The translations under genes and the position numbers were made by a program. A stretch of 7,910 nucleotides of DNA from Nitrospirota bacterium (GTDB lineage Bacteria; Nitrospirota; Thermodesulfovibrionia; Thermodesulfovibrionales; SM23-35), in assembly GCA_018262395.1 (NCBI GenBank), contig JAGSYM010000039.1, positions 1 to 7,910 of the forward strand, written 5' to 3'. Numbering within the stretch: position 1 is the first letter of the stretch; each line of letters starts with the position of its first letter. Positions 1 through 6,010 of this stretch are shown one piece after another. The notes beneath the pieces are model-generated. The model was not told where the DNA came from, did not search any database, and saw nothing but the letters and a program-made list of their open reading frames with translations.

Positions 1-158
1 AGCAATACATCGATTAAAACAATCCTTATTTTTAGGCTCGCATAGCGGCCTTTACCGAAGATACGAAAAATATCATGCGGATGAAATACATTATGTACAA
101 GAAGGCGAATTTTTTGTTTCAGATTTTTCATGTATTCTTCATAAAATCCTGACTTCAT
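1..158 (-). CDS. Possible partial hypothetical protein (N-terminal part, runs off the left edge)
   Basis: An ATG-initiated minus-strand frame starts at 158 and stays open to the window edge for 52 codons. It would begin MKSGFYEEYMKNLKQK and ends in a hydrophobic stretch (IRIVLIDVLL). I do not recognise it. It does not resemble PrmC, the methyltransferase often found after prfA. No clear ribosome binding site precedes the ATG, and an in-frame stop lies three codons upstream of it. The region is AT-rich (52 G/C in 1–160 by my count). The plus strand also has an open frame over 2–163 with no visible start, so the coding strand is uncertain and the segment may be non-coding. Confidence 0.22.
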   Translation of the reverse strand, partial: MKSGFYEEYMKNLKQKIRLLVHNVFHPHDIFRIFGKGRYASLKIRIVLIDVL

Positions 159-195
159 TATAAATCAAAACATGAGATAATTCATCTGACCAAAA

Positions 196-215
196 GAATC
201 CACAAAAAGGTGTGG
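196..215 (-). terminator. Weak candidate terminator after prfA
   Basis: On the minus strand, 39 bases past the prfA stop, CCACA (215–211 side) pairs with TGTGG (204–200 side) around a 6-base loop. It is followed by the T-rich run ATTCTTTT. The stem has only 5 bp, so this is a weak call. I see no better terminator between prfA and the window edge. Confidence 0.2.
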
Positions 216-253
216 GGTCAAAATTAATTGGGTTAGCCGAATATGGGGGTTCC

Positions 254-1315
254 TTAAAGATCTTTCAGTTTTTTTGACTGATAATGGGTGATAAGTGCGT
301 CAATAATCTCATCGATATCACCTTCGAGTACCTGCTCAAGCTTGTGGAGCGTAAACCCGATTCGGTGGTCGGTTACGCGGTTCTGGGGGAAATTGTATGT
401 CCTGATTTTCTCACTCCTGTCCCCGGTTCCAACCTGAGATTTCCTTTCCGAGGCACGCTCTTTCTCCTGCCGCTCCATCTCAATCTCATACAGTCGTGAG
501 CGCAGGACCTTCATCGCTTTCTCTTTATTTTTGATCTGGGAGCGCTCGTCCTGACACTGAACAACAAGTCCTGTCGGGACGTGGACGATTCTCACCGCAG
601 AATAAGTTGTATTGACTCCCTGACCGCCGGGACCGGATGCACAAAACGTGTCTACCCTGAGGTCTTTTTCATTCACCTTAATATCAACATCCTCAGCCTC
701 GGGAAGCACTGCAACCGTGGATGCAGATGTATGGATTCTCCCCGAAGTTTCTGTGACGGGTACCCGCTGCACCCTGTGAACGCCGCTTTCATACTTAAGC
801 CGGCTGTAAGCATTCTTCCCCTGTATGGAAACGATGACTTCCTTAATACCGCCAAGGCCTGTAGGGTTTATGTCTATTGTTTCCACCCTCCACCGCCTCT
901 GCTCTGCATATTTCAGATACATGCGGAGGAGTTCTGACGCAAAGAGAGCAGCCTCCTCCCCACCTGTACCAGCCCGAATTTCAAGTATGACGTTTTTCGC
1001 ATCACGAGGGTCCTGGGGGATAAGCATGATTTTCAGTTCTTCTTCAATCTTGGGCCTTTTCTCCCGTAGCTCATCAAGTTCAGCCTGTGCAAGTTCCCGT
1101 ATATCGCCGTCCCCCCCCTGTAATAGCTCTTCTGCCCCCTCGATGTCGGCAAGCAATTTGCTGTATTCCCTGATTTTATCAACCAATGGCAGAAGGTCTG
1201 ACTGCTCTTTTGAATACTTCTGGAGTTCTCCCGGTTTTGACAACACCTCCGGGTCCATCAAAAGCTTCGTCAGCTCTTCGTATTTGTTTTCTACAGTTCT
1301 GAGTTTTTCAAGCAT
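254..1315 (-). CDS. prfA: Peptide chain release factor 1 (RF1)
   Basis: RF1 reads UAA and UAG in the ribosomal A site and triggers hydrolysis of peptidyl-tRNA. Numbered from the chosen start (353 aa, normal for the family), the stop-codon-reading tripeptide is PVT at 186–188, in [14 protein letters not shown]. The catalytic GGQ is at 230–232, in [20 protein letters not shown] rather than SPF separates it from RF2, and the N-terminal helical domain separates it from short rescue factors such as ArfB. His after GGQ is commoner; here it is Gly. I chose the ATG at 1315 over an in-frame TTG at 1330 because GGAAG lies just upstream and [15 protein letters not shown] is a typical RF1 start. It overlaps the DUF1385 stop by 8 nt (ATGctTGA), which suggests coupled translation. 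The Gln of GGQ is normally methylated by PrmC, which is not in this window. Confidence 0.97.
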   Translation of the reverse strand: MLEKLRTVENKYEELTKLLMDPEVLSKPGELQKYSKEQSDLLPLVDKIREYSKLLADIEGAEELLQGGDGDIRELAQAELDELREKRPKIEEELKIMLIPQDPRDAKNVILEIRAGTGGEEAALFASELLRMYLKYAEQRRWRVETIDINPTGLGGIKEVIVSIQGKNAYSRLKYESGVHRVQRVPVTETSGRIHTSASTVAVLPEAEDVDIKVNEKDLRVDTFCASGPGGQGVNTTYSAVRIVHVPTGLVVQCQDERSQIKNKEKAMKVLRSRLYEIEMERQEKERASERKSQVGTGDRSEKIRTYNFPQNRVTDHRIGFTLHKLEQVLEGDIDEIIDALITHYQSKKLKDL

Positions 1316-2186
1316 GAGCTTCTTCCACAATAAGAACTTCCTGGAGTGCCCTGACAGCTACCTCGATCTGGGCTTCATCAGGCTCTCTCGTGGTTAGCCG
1401 CTGCAACAGTAAGCCGGGTTGAATCAATAAATGCATCAGGAGGTTATGTTCCATCTTTGCCGAGAGTTTCAGGATCTCATATGAAATACCGGCTATGAGC
1501 GGTATGAGAATGAGACGTGCCAAAAATTTATATATGAATTGCCATTCCTGCGGGATAAAGGAAAAGATGAAGATACTGATAATCATGACGATAAGGAGAA
1601 AGCTTGTCCCGCAACGAGGGTGGAGCGGGCTATGGGTTTTAATATGCTTCACAGTGAGATCATTGCCGTTCTCATATGCATGAATGACCTTGTGTTCTGC
1701 CCCATGGTATTCAAAAATCCGTCTCATCTCTTTCCACATGCCCACCGAGATAATATACAGGAGGAAGATGAAGACTCTAATGATGCCATCGACAAGGTTG
1801 AAGGCAAGGGAGCTTTTGGAAACAGTTTCAACAAGCAAACCGAGAAGCTTTGTAGCATATAATGGAAGTAGGATAAAAAGTGCAATCCCGATGAGAACGG
1901 CCAGAGAAATGGTAAGACCGATAGAAACAGGACTCAATTGTTTTCCCTCTTCTTCCTCATATGCCTTGCTTGCGGAGAATTCTATGGCCTTGATGCCGAG
2001 AAACAGGGCATGAAAGAGTGCTATAAACCCCCGAAGGATCGGGAGTCTGAATATTTTCGGGAGTTCGGACAGTTCCTCTGTTTTTACATGGATTTCCCCT
2101 TTCGGGCTCCTGACGGCAACAGTCCAGCTTTTCCTGCCTTTCATCATGACGCCTTCTATGACTGCCTGTCCGCCGATATTCTTCAT
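1308..2186 (-). CDS. DUF1385 / YqhQ-family multispanning membrane protein
   Basis: 292 aa from ATG 2186. Family signatures are [11 protein letters not shown] at 5–15, YHGAEHK at 160–166 and HPRCGTSF at 189–196. The conserved His and Cys (H161, H165, H189, C192) have led others to describe the family as putative metal-dependent enzymes, but its function is not established. Hydrophobic segments at about 88–110, 133–152, 194–213 and 222–236 look membrane-spanning, so the conserved HGAEHK and HPRC motifs sit between helices. The start has AGGTG about 9 nt upstream and matches the conserved family N-terminus. The 34 further codons open upstream (to 2288) run into the rpmE terminator and are not conserved protein. 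The gene lies directly before prfA with an 8-nt overlap, as it does in several bacterial groups, which hints at a link with translation or the envelope. Confidence 0.9.
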   Translation of the reverse strand: MKNIGGQAVIEGVMMKGRKSWTVAVRSPKGEIHVKTEELSELPKIFRLPILRGFIALFHALFLGIKAIEFSASKAYEEEEGKQLSPVSIGLTISLAVLIGIALFILLPLYATKLLGLLVETVSKSSLAFNLVDGIIRVFIFLLYIISVGMWKEMRRIFEYHGAEHKVIHAYENGNDLTVKHIKTHSPLHPRCGTSFLLIVMIISIFIFSFIPQEWQFIYKFLARLILIPLIAGISYEILKLSAKMEHNLLMHLLIQPGLLLQRLTTREPDEAQIEVAVRALQEVLIVEEAHA

Positions 2187-2281
2187 GGTATTATTCACCT
2201 GGACTTCCCCTGATCCGGCCCTATCGCGAAGGGGTATTACCCGACCCTGGTGGGAGAGACAGCGGGAAGAGTAAACGTATT

Positions 2282-2329
2282 CAAACAAAAGCCGTTGGTC
2301 GGCATAAGGCGACTAACGGCTTTTGTTTG
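2282..2329 (-). terminator. Strong stem-loop terminator after rpmE
   Basis: CAAACAAAAGCCGTT (2282–2296) is the exact reverse complement of AACGGCTTTTGTTTG (2315–2329). Five inner pairs, including one G·T, extend the stem to 20 bp around the loop 2302–2309. Read on the minus strand, the GC core is followed by TTTTGTTTG, a good intrinsic terminator that begins 9 nt after the rpmE stop. The symmetric A and T flanks mean it could also stop plus-strand transcription. No plus-strand gene ends nearby, so its main job is to end the rpmE message. Confidence 0.88.
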
Positions 2330-2338
2330 TTAGGGTAC

Positions 2339-2539
2339 CTACTTTTTTGCGTATTTCCGTTTGAACTTCTCTACCCGTCCTTCAGCATCAACGATTTTCT
2401 GTTTGCCGGTAAAGAACGGATGGCACTTTGAACAAATATCTACATGGATTTGTTGTCTCGTTGACCGTGTTGTAAAAACCTCACCACAGGCACATTCGAC
2501 TTTTGTCTCGTTGTATGACGGATGAATACCTTCTTTCAA
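2339..2539 (-). CDS. rpmE: 50S ribosomal protein L31 (bL31), zinc-binding type
   Basis: bL31 is a small protein of the large ribosomal subunit, at the bridge to the 30S head. The 66-residue product opens [20 protein letters not shown], which is typical. It keeps the zinc ligands C16, C18, C36 and C39 (CAC and [13 protein letters not shown]), so this is the C+ form, which can also store zinc, rather than the cysteine-free paralogue. The start is TTG at 2539. It is accepted because a perfect AGGAGG lies 6 nt upstream and the family N-terminus follows at once; there is no nearby ATG. The gene ends 9 nt before a strong terminator. Its usual upstream neighbour in many groups, rho, is absent here and is replaced by a divergent regulator gene. 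Confidence 0.96.
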   Translation of the reverse strand: MKEGIHPSYNETKVECACGEVFTTRSTRQQIHVDICSKCHPFFTGKQKIVDAEGRVEKFKRKYAKK

Positions 2540-2545
2540 CCTGCT

Positions 2546-2551
2546 CCTCCT
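2546..2551 (-). promoter_or_regulatory. Ribosome binding site deciding the rpmE TTG start
   Basis: AGGAGG on the minus strand, 6 nt upstream of TTG 2539. A perfect match to the anti-Shine–Dalgarno sequence at ideal spacing makes the non-ATG start credible. Confidence 0.85.
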
Positions 2552-2568
2552 GAATTTTTATTCTTTTA

Positions 2569-2598
2569 ATAATAATAGATTTCTATGAATTTTAGCAA
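2569..2598 (-). promoter_or_regulatory. Candidate sigma-70-type promoter for rpmE
   Basis: On the minus strand, TTGCTA (2598–2593) and TATTAT (2574–2569) are separated by 18 bp. Transcription would start near 2562, giving a leader of about 20 nt that still contains the AGGAGG site. The region is AT-rich, so chance matches are likely. Confidence 0.35.
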
Positions 2599-2654
2599 GC
2601 ACAGCATATATTTGGGGGGAAACGGGCAAAAAATGAGCAGAAATATTTATGAAT

Positions 2655-2660
2655 TATAAT
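2655..2660 (+). promoter_or_regulatory. Candidate -10 element for the PAS–LuxR gene
   Basis: A perfect TATAAT lies 39 bp before the ATG at 2700. No good -35 hexamer is found 16–18 bp upstream (AATGAG at 17 bp), so an activator may be needed, or this may be a chance match in AT-rich DNA. Confidence 0.35.
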
Positions 2661-2687
2661 ATATAGTATCGATGCAGCTCTACCATG

Positions 2688-2694
2688 AAGGAGG
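2688..2694 (+). promoter_or_regulatory. Ribosome binding site deciding the PAS–LuxR start
   Basis: AAGGAGG ends 5 nt before ATG 2700. An in-frame ATG at 2685 lies upstream of this site and has no Shine–Dalgarno sequence of its own, so 2700 is the real start. Confidence 0.85.
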
Positions 2695-2699
2695 CAGCA

Positions 2700-3245
2700 A
2701 TGGATGATATTTTCTCCATAATCCTCAGCAAGATGCCTGCAGGCGTTATTGTTTACGATAAAAAATTGCAGGTAATTTACTCAAACAGAGTGGCAGGAAA
2801 CTTCCTCAAACGGTATCTTCTTCCGGATGAAATACCCCCGTTAACCCGAAGAATCTTTGATGCAATGGATAAATCCAGCCTGCACGAACTATTCCCCGGC
2901 GAAGTTTATATATTCAAGAGACTTGATGGTTCATCGAGCAACTGGATCTTCAAGTTTTTCATTGCCGAGAGCCCTAAACCGCTTGTCGGCATTTTCATTA
3001 TAGAGGAAAGGGTTTCCCAGAGGCTTGACATGAATGAGATAAGAAAGCAGTTCAGATTAACCCGAAGAGAAACCGATATACTCAGGAGGGTTCTTGATGG
3101 CTTGAAAAATGTCGAAATTGCAGAAGAGCTTGAGATATCCGAACAGACCGTGAAAGATCACCTGAGTAACATTTATATGAAATCAGGCGTCGAAAACCGG
3201 TTTGATTTAGCACGGTTACTCATGAACACGGGGACCAGTTCGTAA
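2700..3245 (+). CDS. PAS-like sensor fused to a LuxR/GerE-type HTH, orphan transcription regulator
   Basis: 181 aa. Residues 4–103 look like a divergent PAS domain: MPAGVIVYDKKLQVIYSNRVAGNFL at the start, and strands such as GEVYIFKRLDG and LVGIFIIEERV later. The C-terminus (about 118–176) is a clear LuxR/NarL-type helix-turn-helix. It starts FRLTRRETDILRRVLDG, and its recognition helix is in SEQTVKDHLSNIYMKSG (147–163). There is no receiver domain with a phospho-acceptor Asp, no autoinducer-binding domain and no membrane segment, so it is probably a cytoplasmic one-component regulator. The ligand and targets are unknown, and no cofactor residue such as a haem-binding His can be assigned by eye. 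It is the only plus-strand gene in the central block, divergent from rpmE, and its last 30 nt overlap the 3' end of ribF on the other strand. Confidence 0.85.
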   Translation: MDDIFSIILSKMPAGVIVYDKKLQVIYSNRVAGNFLKRYLLPDEIPPLTRRIFDAMDKSSLHELFPGEVYIFKRLDGSSSNWIFKFFIAESPKPLVGIFIIEERVSQRLDMNEIRKQFRLTRRETDILRRVLDGLKNVEIAEELEISEQTVKDHLSNIYMKSGVENRFDLARLLMNTGTSS

Positions 3246-4181
3246 TGCTTCGTTCTTCGGGTTCAGGATATTTTTGGCGTATTCTATGTCGTCCCGTATC
3301 TGCTTTTCGAGACTGACCGGATCCGGAAAGGTCCGCTCACCCCGGATTCTATCGATAAAATATATCCTGATATTCGCTCCGAGAAGGTTGCCGGAAAAAC
3401 TGAAGAGGTGCACTTCATAACTGACGTTTTCGTTCCCGAAGGTCGGATTTTTCCCGATATTTGCAACACCGTTGTAAACAGTTCCTCTCATATTGACCTT
3501 TACCGCATAAACACCCTCCCTGGGTGCAATCTCAACCGGTGTCGTGATGTTTGCTGTTGGAATGTGCAGGATACTTTGCCCTCTTCCCTTTCCTTTTATT
3601 ACACTCCCTTCAATCGAATATGCCCTTCCAAGGTATTGTGAAACTTCATGGACTGCTCCTCTCTGGAGGAGGGATCTGACGGCGCTGCTGCTCACGATGT
3701 TTCCGTGTACCATTACATTTCTGATTGCCTGAACGTCGAAGCCAAAAGATTTCCCGCGCTTTCTGAGCAGGTCTATTGTCCCCTTCTTATGCTTTCCAAA
3801 AGTATAATTCGTGCCGACAATAATCTCCCTGACCTTTATTTTTTTTATCAGGACCTCATTGATAAAATCATCCGGAAGCATGCTTGAAAATTCTTTATTG
3901 AAGTTTATGAGAAGCAGGACATGTATCCCCATTGTCTCGATGAGCCGTGCCTTCTCCTCTGTAGTCGTGAGTAGTTTTATATTCCTTTCCGGTGCGATGA
4001 CTTTTACCGGGTGGGGCTCAAAGGTCATTACCATAGATGTGCCTTTGATCTCTCCAGCCCTCTTTACGACTGTTGAGAGTATCTTCTGATGGCCCAGGTG
4101 GACGCCATCATAATTACCTATGGTGAGCACCGTATCAGGGTATATTTTATTTAAGGCTTCGAGCCCTACAACGATCTCCAT
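3216..4181 (-). CDS. ribF: Bifunctional riboflavin kinase / FMN adenylyltransferase (FAD synthetase)
   Basis: It phosphorylates riboflavin to FMN and adenylates FMN to FAD, in the cytoplasm. 321 aa, normal length. The N-terminal nucleotidyltransferase module has GNYDGVHLGH at 22–31 (the HxGH site), TFEPHP at 53–58, VGTNYTFG at 122–129 and SSSAVR at 164–169. The C-terminal kinase module has GKGRG at 197–201, PTAN at 208–211, GVANIGKNPTFG at 238–249 and the probable catalytic Glu of YEVHLF (E256). The usual GFPTAN-type loop reads SILHIPTAN, about one residue longer and lacking the common Gly. The ATG at 4181 has AAGG upstream and gives a typical N-terminus. It overlaps the end of coaE by 35 nt, so the two are probably cotranscribed and translationally coupled. 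The 3' end overlaps the convergent regulator gene by 30 nt. Confidence 0.96.
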   Translation of the reverse strand: MEIVVGLEALNKIYPDTVLTIGNYDGVHLGHQKILSTVVKRAGEIKGTSMVMTFEPHPVKVIAPERNIKLLTTTEEKARLIETMGIHVLLLINFNKEFSSMLPDDFINEVLIKKIKVREIIVGTNYTFGKHKKGTIDLLRKRGKSFGFDVQAIRNVMVHGNIVSSSAVRSLLQRGAVHEVSQYLGRAYSIEGSVIKGKGRGQSILHIPTANITTPVEIAPREGVYAVKVNMRGTVYNGVANIGKNPTFGNENVSYEVHLFSFSGNLLGANIRIYFIDRIRGERTFPDPVSLEKQIRDDIEYAKNILNPKNEALRTGPRVHE

Positions 4182-4773
4182 GATGACCTTCTTGAAGGAG
4201 TTTTTCGAAAATATTTCTCACTTGCTGCTCCGCCTCCGACGTTGTCCCATTGTTATTAACCGTAAAATCGGATTTCCTGATTTTTTCCTCTATGGGAACC
4301 TGCAATCGTATCCTCCGAAGAGCTTCTTCCCGCTTGACTCCTTTCTCTTCGAGACGGTGCAAGGCCCTCTCCAATTCCGTCTGCACCGTAATGATACACT
4401 GAAACCTGTCTTCGTACCCGCGCTCAAAAAGCAATGGTATTTCGACAACAACGATCTTTTTCCCCGTGTCTGGATGCTCAAGAAGGCGGTGTATCTTCTC
4501 GAATACAAGAGGATGGAGGATGTCTTCGAGAGAACGTCTCGAGGCATTATCGGAAAAGATTATGGAGGCAACTTTCTGTTTATCCAGCCCGCCGTTTGCC
4601 TGAAATATTCCGTCACCGAAAAGATTTCTGATTTTCTGCAGAACCTCTGTTTCCTGAAGCAGTGCTTCAACGATTTTATCTGCATCATAGGTGAGCGCGC
4701 CGAGTTTCTGAAATATCTTTAGAACCGTGCTCTTTCCCATGCCATAGTTGCCGGTCAATCCCACAAGAAACAT
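4147..4773 (-). CDS. coaE: Dephospho-CoA kinase
   Basis: It catalyses the last step of coenzyme A synthesis, ATP-dependent phosphorylation of the ribose 3'-OH of dephospho-CoA. 208 aa, usual length. The P-loop is GNYGMGKS at 8–15, in place of the common GGIGSGKS. It fits GxxxxGKS but lacks the usual Gly-Ile pair; I recall similar forms in Nitrospirota. Other family marks are YDADKI at 29–34, LHPLV at 86–90, EIPLLFE at 111–117, and the lid region with RIRLQVPIEEK followed by ADYxIDN-like SDFTVNNNG. The ATG at 4773 has no Shine–Dalgarno sequence but follows an extended -10 promoter by 7 nt, which suggests a leaderless message. The 3' end overlaps ribF by 35 nt. Confidence 0.96.
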   Translation of the reverse strand: MFLVGLTGNYGMGKSTVLKIFQKLGALTYDADKIVEALLQETEVLQKIRNLFGDGIFQANGGLDKQKVASIIFSDNASRRSLEDILHPLVFEKIHRLLEHPDTGKKIVVVEIPLLFERGYEDRFQCIITVQTELERALHRLEEKGVKREEALRRIRLQVPIEEKIRKSDFTVNNNGTTSEAEQQVRNIFEKLLQEGHHGDRCRARSLK

Positions 4774-4780
4774 AGGCAGT

Positions 4781-4789
4781 ATTATACCA
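4781..4789 (-). promoter_or_regulatory. Extended -10 promoter of coaE–ribF, giving a probably leaderless mRNA
   Basis: On the minus strand the sequence reads TGGTATAAT, a perfect TGn plus TATAAT extended -10. Seven bases (ACTGCCT) separate it from the coaE ATG. A start site 6–8 nt past the -10 would fall within a base or two of the ATG. No good -35 is present at 17 bp (ACAATG), which is tolerated by extended -10 promoters, and no Shine–Dalgarno sequence precedes the ATG. Confidence 0.65.
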
Positions 4790-4852
4790 GTTTAGGAGTA
4801 TTGCATTGTGGCAAGGATCAGTGAGACACCCAAAAATAAGTTGCGGGATATC

Positions 4853-4957
4853 TATTATCTCCCCTCCCTTGGGGAGGGGATGAAGGGGCGGGTGTTGAAA
4901 ATAATATCCATCGAACACCCTCTCCCTAACCCTTTCCCCTCAAGGGAGAGGGAATTA
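4853..4957. repeat. Foldback palindromic intergenic repeat (BIME/MITE-like)
   Basis: Two G/C-rich hairpins point outward from a central stem. Hairpin A pairs 4860–4868 with 4872–4880 (9 bp, CCCCTCCC core, 3-base loop). Hairpin B pairs CCCTCTCCC (4918–4926) with GGGAGAGGG (4944–4952). In the centre, GGGTGTT (4890–4896) pairs with AACACCC (4914–4920). The two halves are imperfect reverse complements of each other over about 45 bases, so the whole element can also fold into one long stem. It lies between the pyrD stop and the coaE promoter and may end pyrD transcription. Such C-run and G-run palindromes recur in many bacterial genomes, but copy number cannot be seen here. The open frame it creates (encoding HPPLHPLPKGGE) is not a gene. 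Confidence 0.75.
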
Positions 4958-4968
4958 TGCGGAAACCC

Positions 4969-5032
4969 AAATCAGTAGTCTGGAGAATTTTTATTGCCGG
5001 AGACTATAAGTCTTGTACCTAAAATCAGTAGT
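4969..5032. repeat. 11-bp direct repeat pair in the pyrD–coaE spacer
   Basis: AAATCAGTAGT occurs at 4969–4979 and again at 5022–5032, separated by 42 bp that contain a small palindrome, AGACT-ATA-AGTCT (5001–5013). The repeats might be a duplicated insertion-site footprint, a binding-site pair or chance. Together with the foldback repeat this accounts for most of the 264-bp spacer 4774–5037, in which I see no gene. Confidence 0.5.
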
Positions 5033-5037
5033 GAGGG

Positions 5038-5961
5038 TTATGACTGGATTTCGGGGCCATTCATGCGTCCGATTATGTCCCTGGTAGTCTGAATATTTTT
5101 TCTCTGCAAATAAGCACCTAATCCATTGATGATCTCAGTGGTCGCTTTCGGATTCAGAAAGTTGCCAGTACCTACCTGAATGGCTGAAGCACCCGCGAGC
5201 ATGAATTCTATAGAATCCTGTGTACTGGTAATGCCGCCTATGCCGATGACGGGAATGCTGACAGCCTGCGATGCCTCCCATACCATTCTTACAGCTATTG
5301 GTTTGATTGCCGGTCCTGACAACCCACCAGTGACATTTGCAAGCCTGGGTTTCCATGTCTCGGTATCAATCGACAATGCGGGGATGGTATTAATGAGTGA
5401 TATGGCATCGCTGCCTGCATCCTCGGCTACCCTCGAAAAATCAGGTATGCTGGATACATTCGGGGACAGCTTCGTTATGAGAACCGTGTTGCTGACAGCT
5501 CGTTTGACAGCAGCGATGAGCTTTGCGAGAGACCGCTGATCAATGCCAAAGGTCATCCCGCCTTTTTTGACATTAGGGCACGAAACGTTCAATTCAATTC
5601 CGTCAACGCCGGAGGCATCAAGCGTCTTTGCAAGCCTCACGTATTCCTGAACGGTGTTTCCAAGGATATTGACGACAATCTTTGTATCAAAATTCCTAAG
5701 GTAAGGCAGTTTATCCCGTAAAAATGTCTTCAGGCCGACATTCTGCAGGCCGATTGCATTCAGCATGCCACAAGGGGTCTCGCATATTCTCGGAGCGGGA
5801 TTCCCCTCCATCGGCTTTACGGATATGCCTTTCACTACAATACCGCCAAGCAGGTTCAGGTCGACAAAGTCAGCATATTCCTCCCCGTATCCGAACGTGC
5901 CGGATGCCGTCATGACAGGGTTCTTGAGCTTTAGTTTGCCTATGTTGACAGATAGATCCAT
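5038..5961 (-). CDS. pyrD: Dihydroorotate dehydrogenase, class IB catalytic subunit (PyrDB)
   Basis: It oxidises dihydroorotate to orotate with FMN, the fourth step of UMP synthesis, in the cytoplasm. 307 aa, the class 1 length. Motifs include NPVMTASGTFGYG at 14–26, GLQNVGLKTFL at 71–81, NVSCPNVKKGG at 125–135 with the class 1 catalytic base C128, TKLSPN at 163–168, and GIGGITSTQD with IQVGTG for FMN phosphate. A Cys rather than Ser base and the absence of an N-terminal membrane helix rule out the quinone-linked class 2 enzyme; pyrK just upstream marks it as NAD-dependent class IB. The start at 5961 gives a typical N-terminus (MDLSVNIGKLKLKNPV) but has no clear Shine–Dalgarno sequence. A 151-bp gap with paired hairpins separates it from pyrK. 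Confidence 0.96.
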   Translation of the reverse strand: MDLSVNIGKLKLKNPVMTASGTFGYGEEYADFVDLNLLGGIVVKGISVKPMEGNPAPRICETPCGMLNAIGLQNVGLKTFLRDKLPYLRNFDTKIVVNILGNTVQEYVRLAKTLDASGVDGIELNVSCPNVKKGGMTFGIDQRSLAKLIAAVKRAVSNTVLITKLSPNVSSIPDFSRVAEDAGSDAISLINTIPALSIDTETWKPRLANVTGGLSGPAIKPIAVRMVWEASQAVSIPVIGIGGITSTQDSIEFMLAGASAIQVGTGNFLNPKATTEIINGLGAYLQRKNIQTTRDIIGRMNGPEIQS

Positions 5962-6010
5962 AATTGAAACTATTGACGGTTATTCATAGAGAGACATTAT
6001 TGGCGACTTC

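Noticed and set aside
2..163. Plus-strand open frame at the left edge
   Set aside because: No visible start, no recognisable family, and it competes with a minus-strand frame over the same AT-rich DNA; neither is secure.
256..280. AAAGATCTTT palindrome and CAGT/ACTG hairpin at the end of prfA
   Set aside because: Both lie in the coding end of prfA, are short, and lack a downstream T-run.
825..1397. 190-codon plus-strand frame antisense to prfA
   Set aside because: Ser-rich shadow translation of the opposite strand of prfA; no ribosome binding site or family resemblance.
2187..2288. N-terminal extension of the DUF1385 protein by 34 residues
   Set aside because: The extension begins inside the rpmE terminator stem, is not like the family, and the ATG at 2186 has a ribosome binding site and the conserved N-terminus.
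2584..2655. TATGAATT repeated at 2584–2591 and 2648–2655 as a possible operator pair
   Set aside because: Eight-base AT-rich repeats without symmetry are expected by chance in this AT-rich spacer.
2685..2699. Upstream ATG of the PAS–LuxR gene
   Set aside because: The AAGGAGG ribosome binding site lies downstream of it and points to ATG 2700.
4685..4918. 77-codon minus-strand frame upstream of coaE
   Set aside because: It runs through the foldback repeat and gives the low-complexity peptide HPPLHPLPKGGE often produced by such repeats. It overlaps the coaE start and has no homology I recognise.
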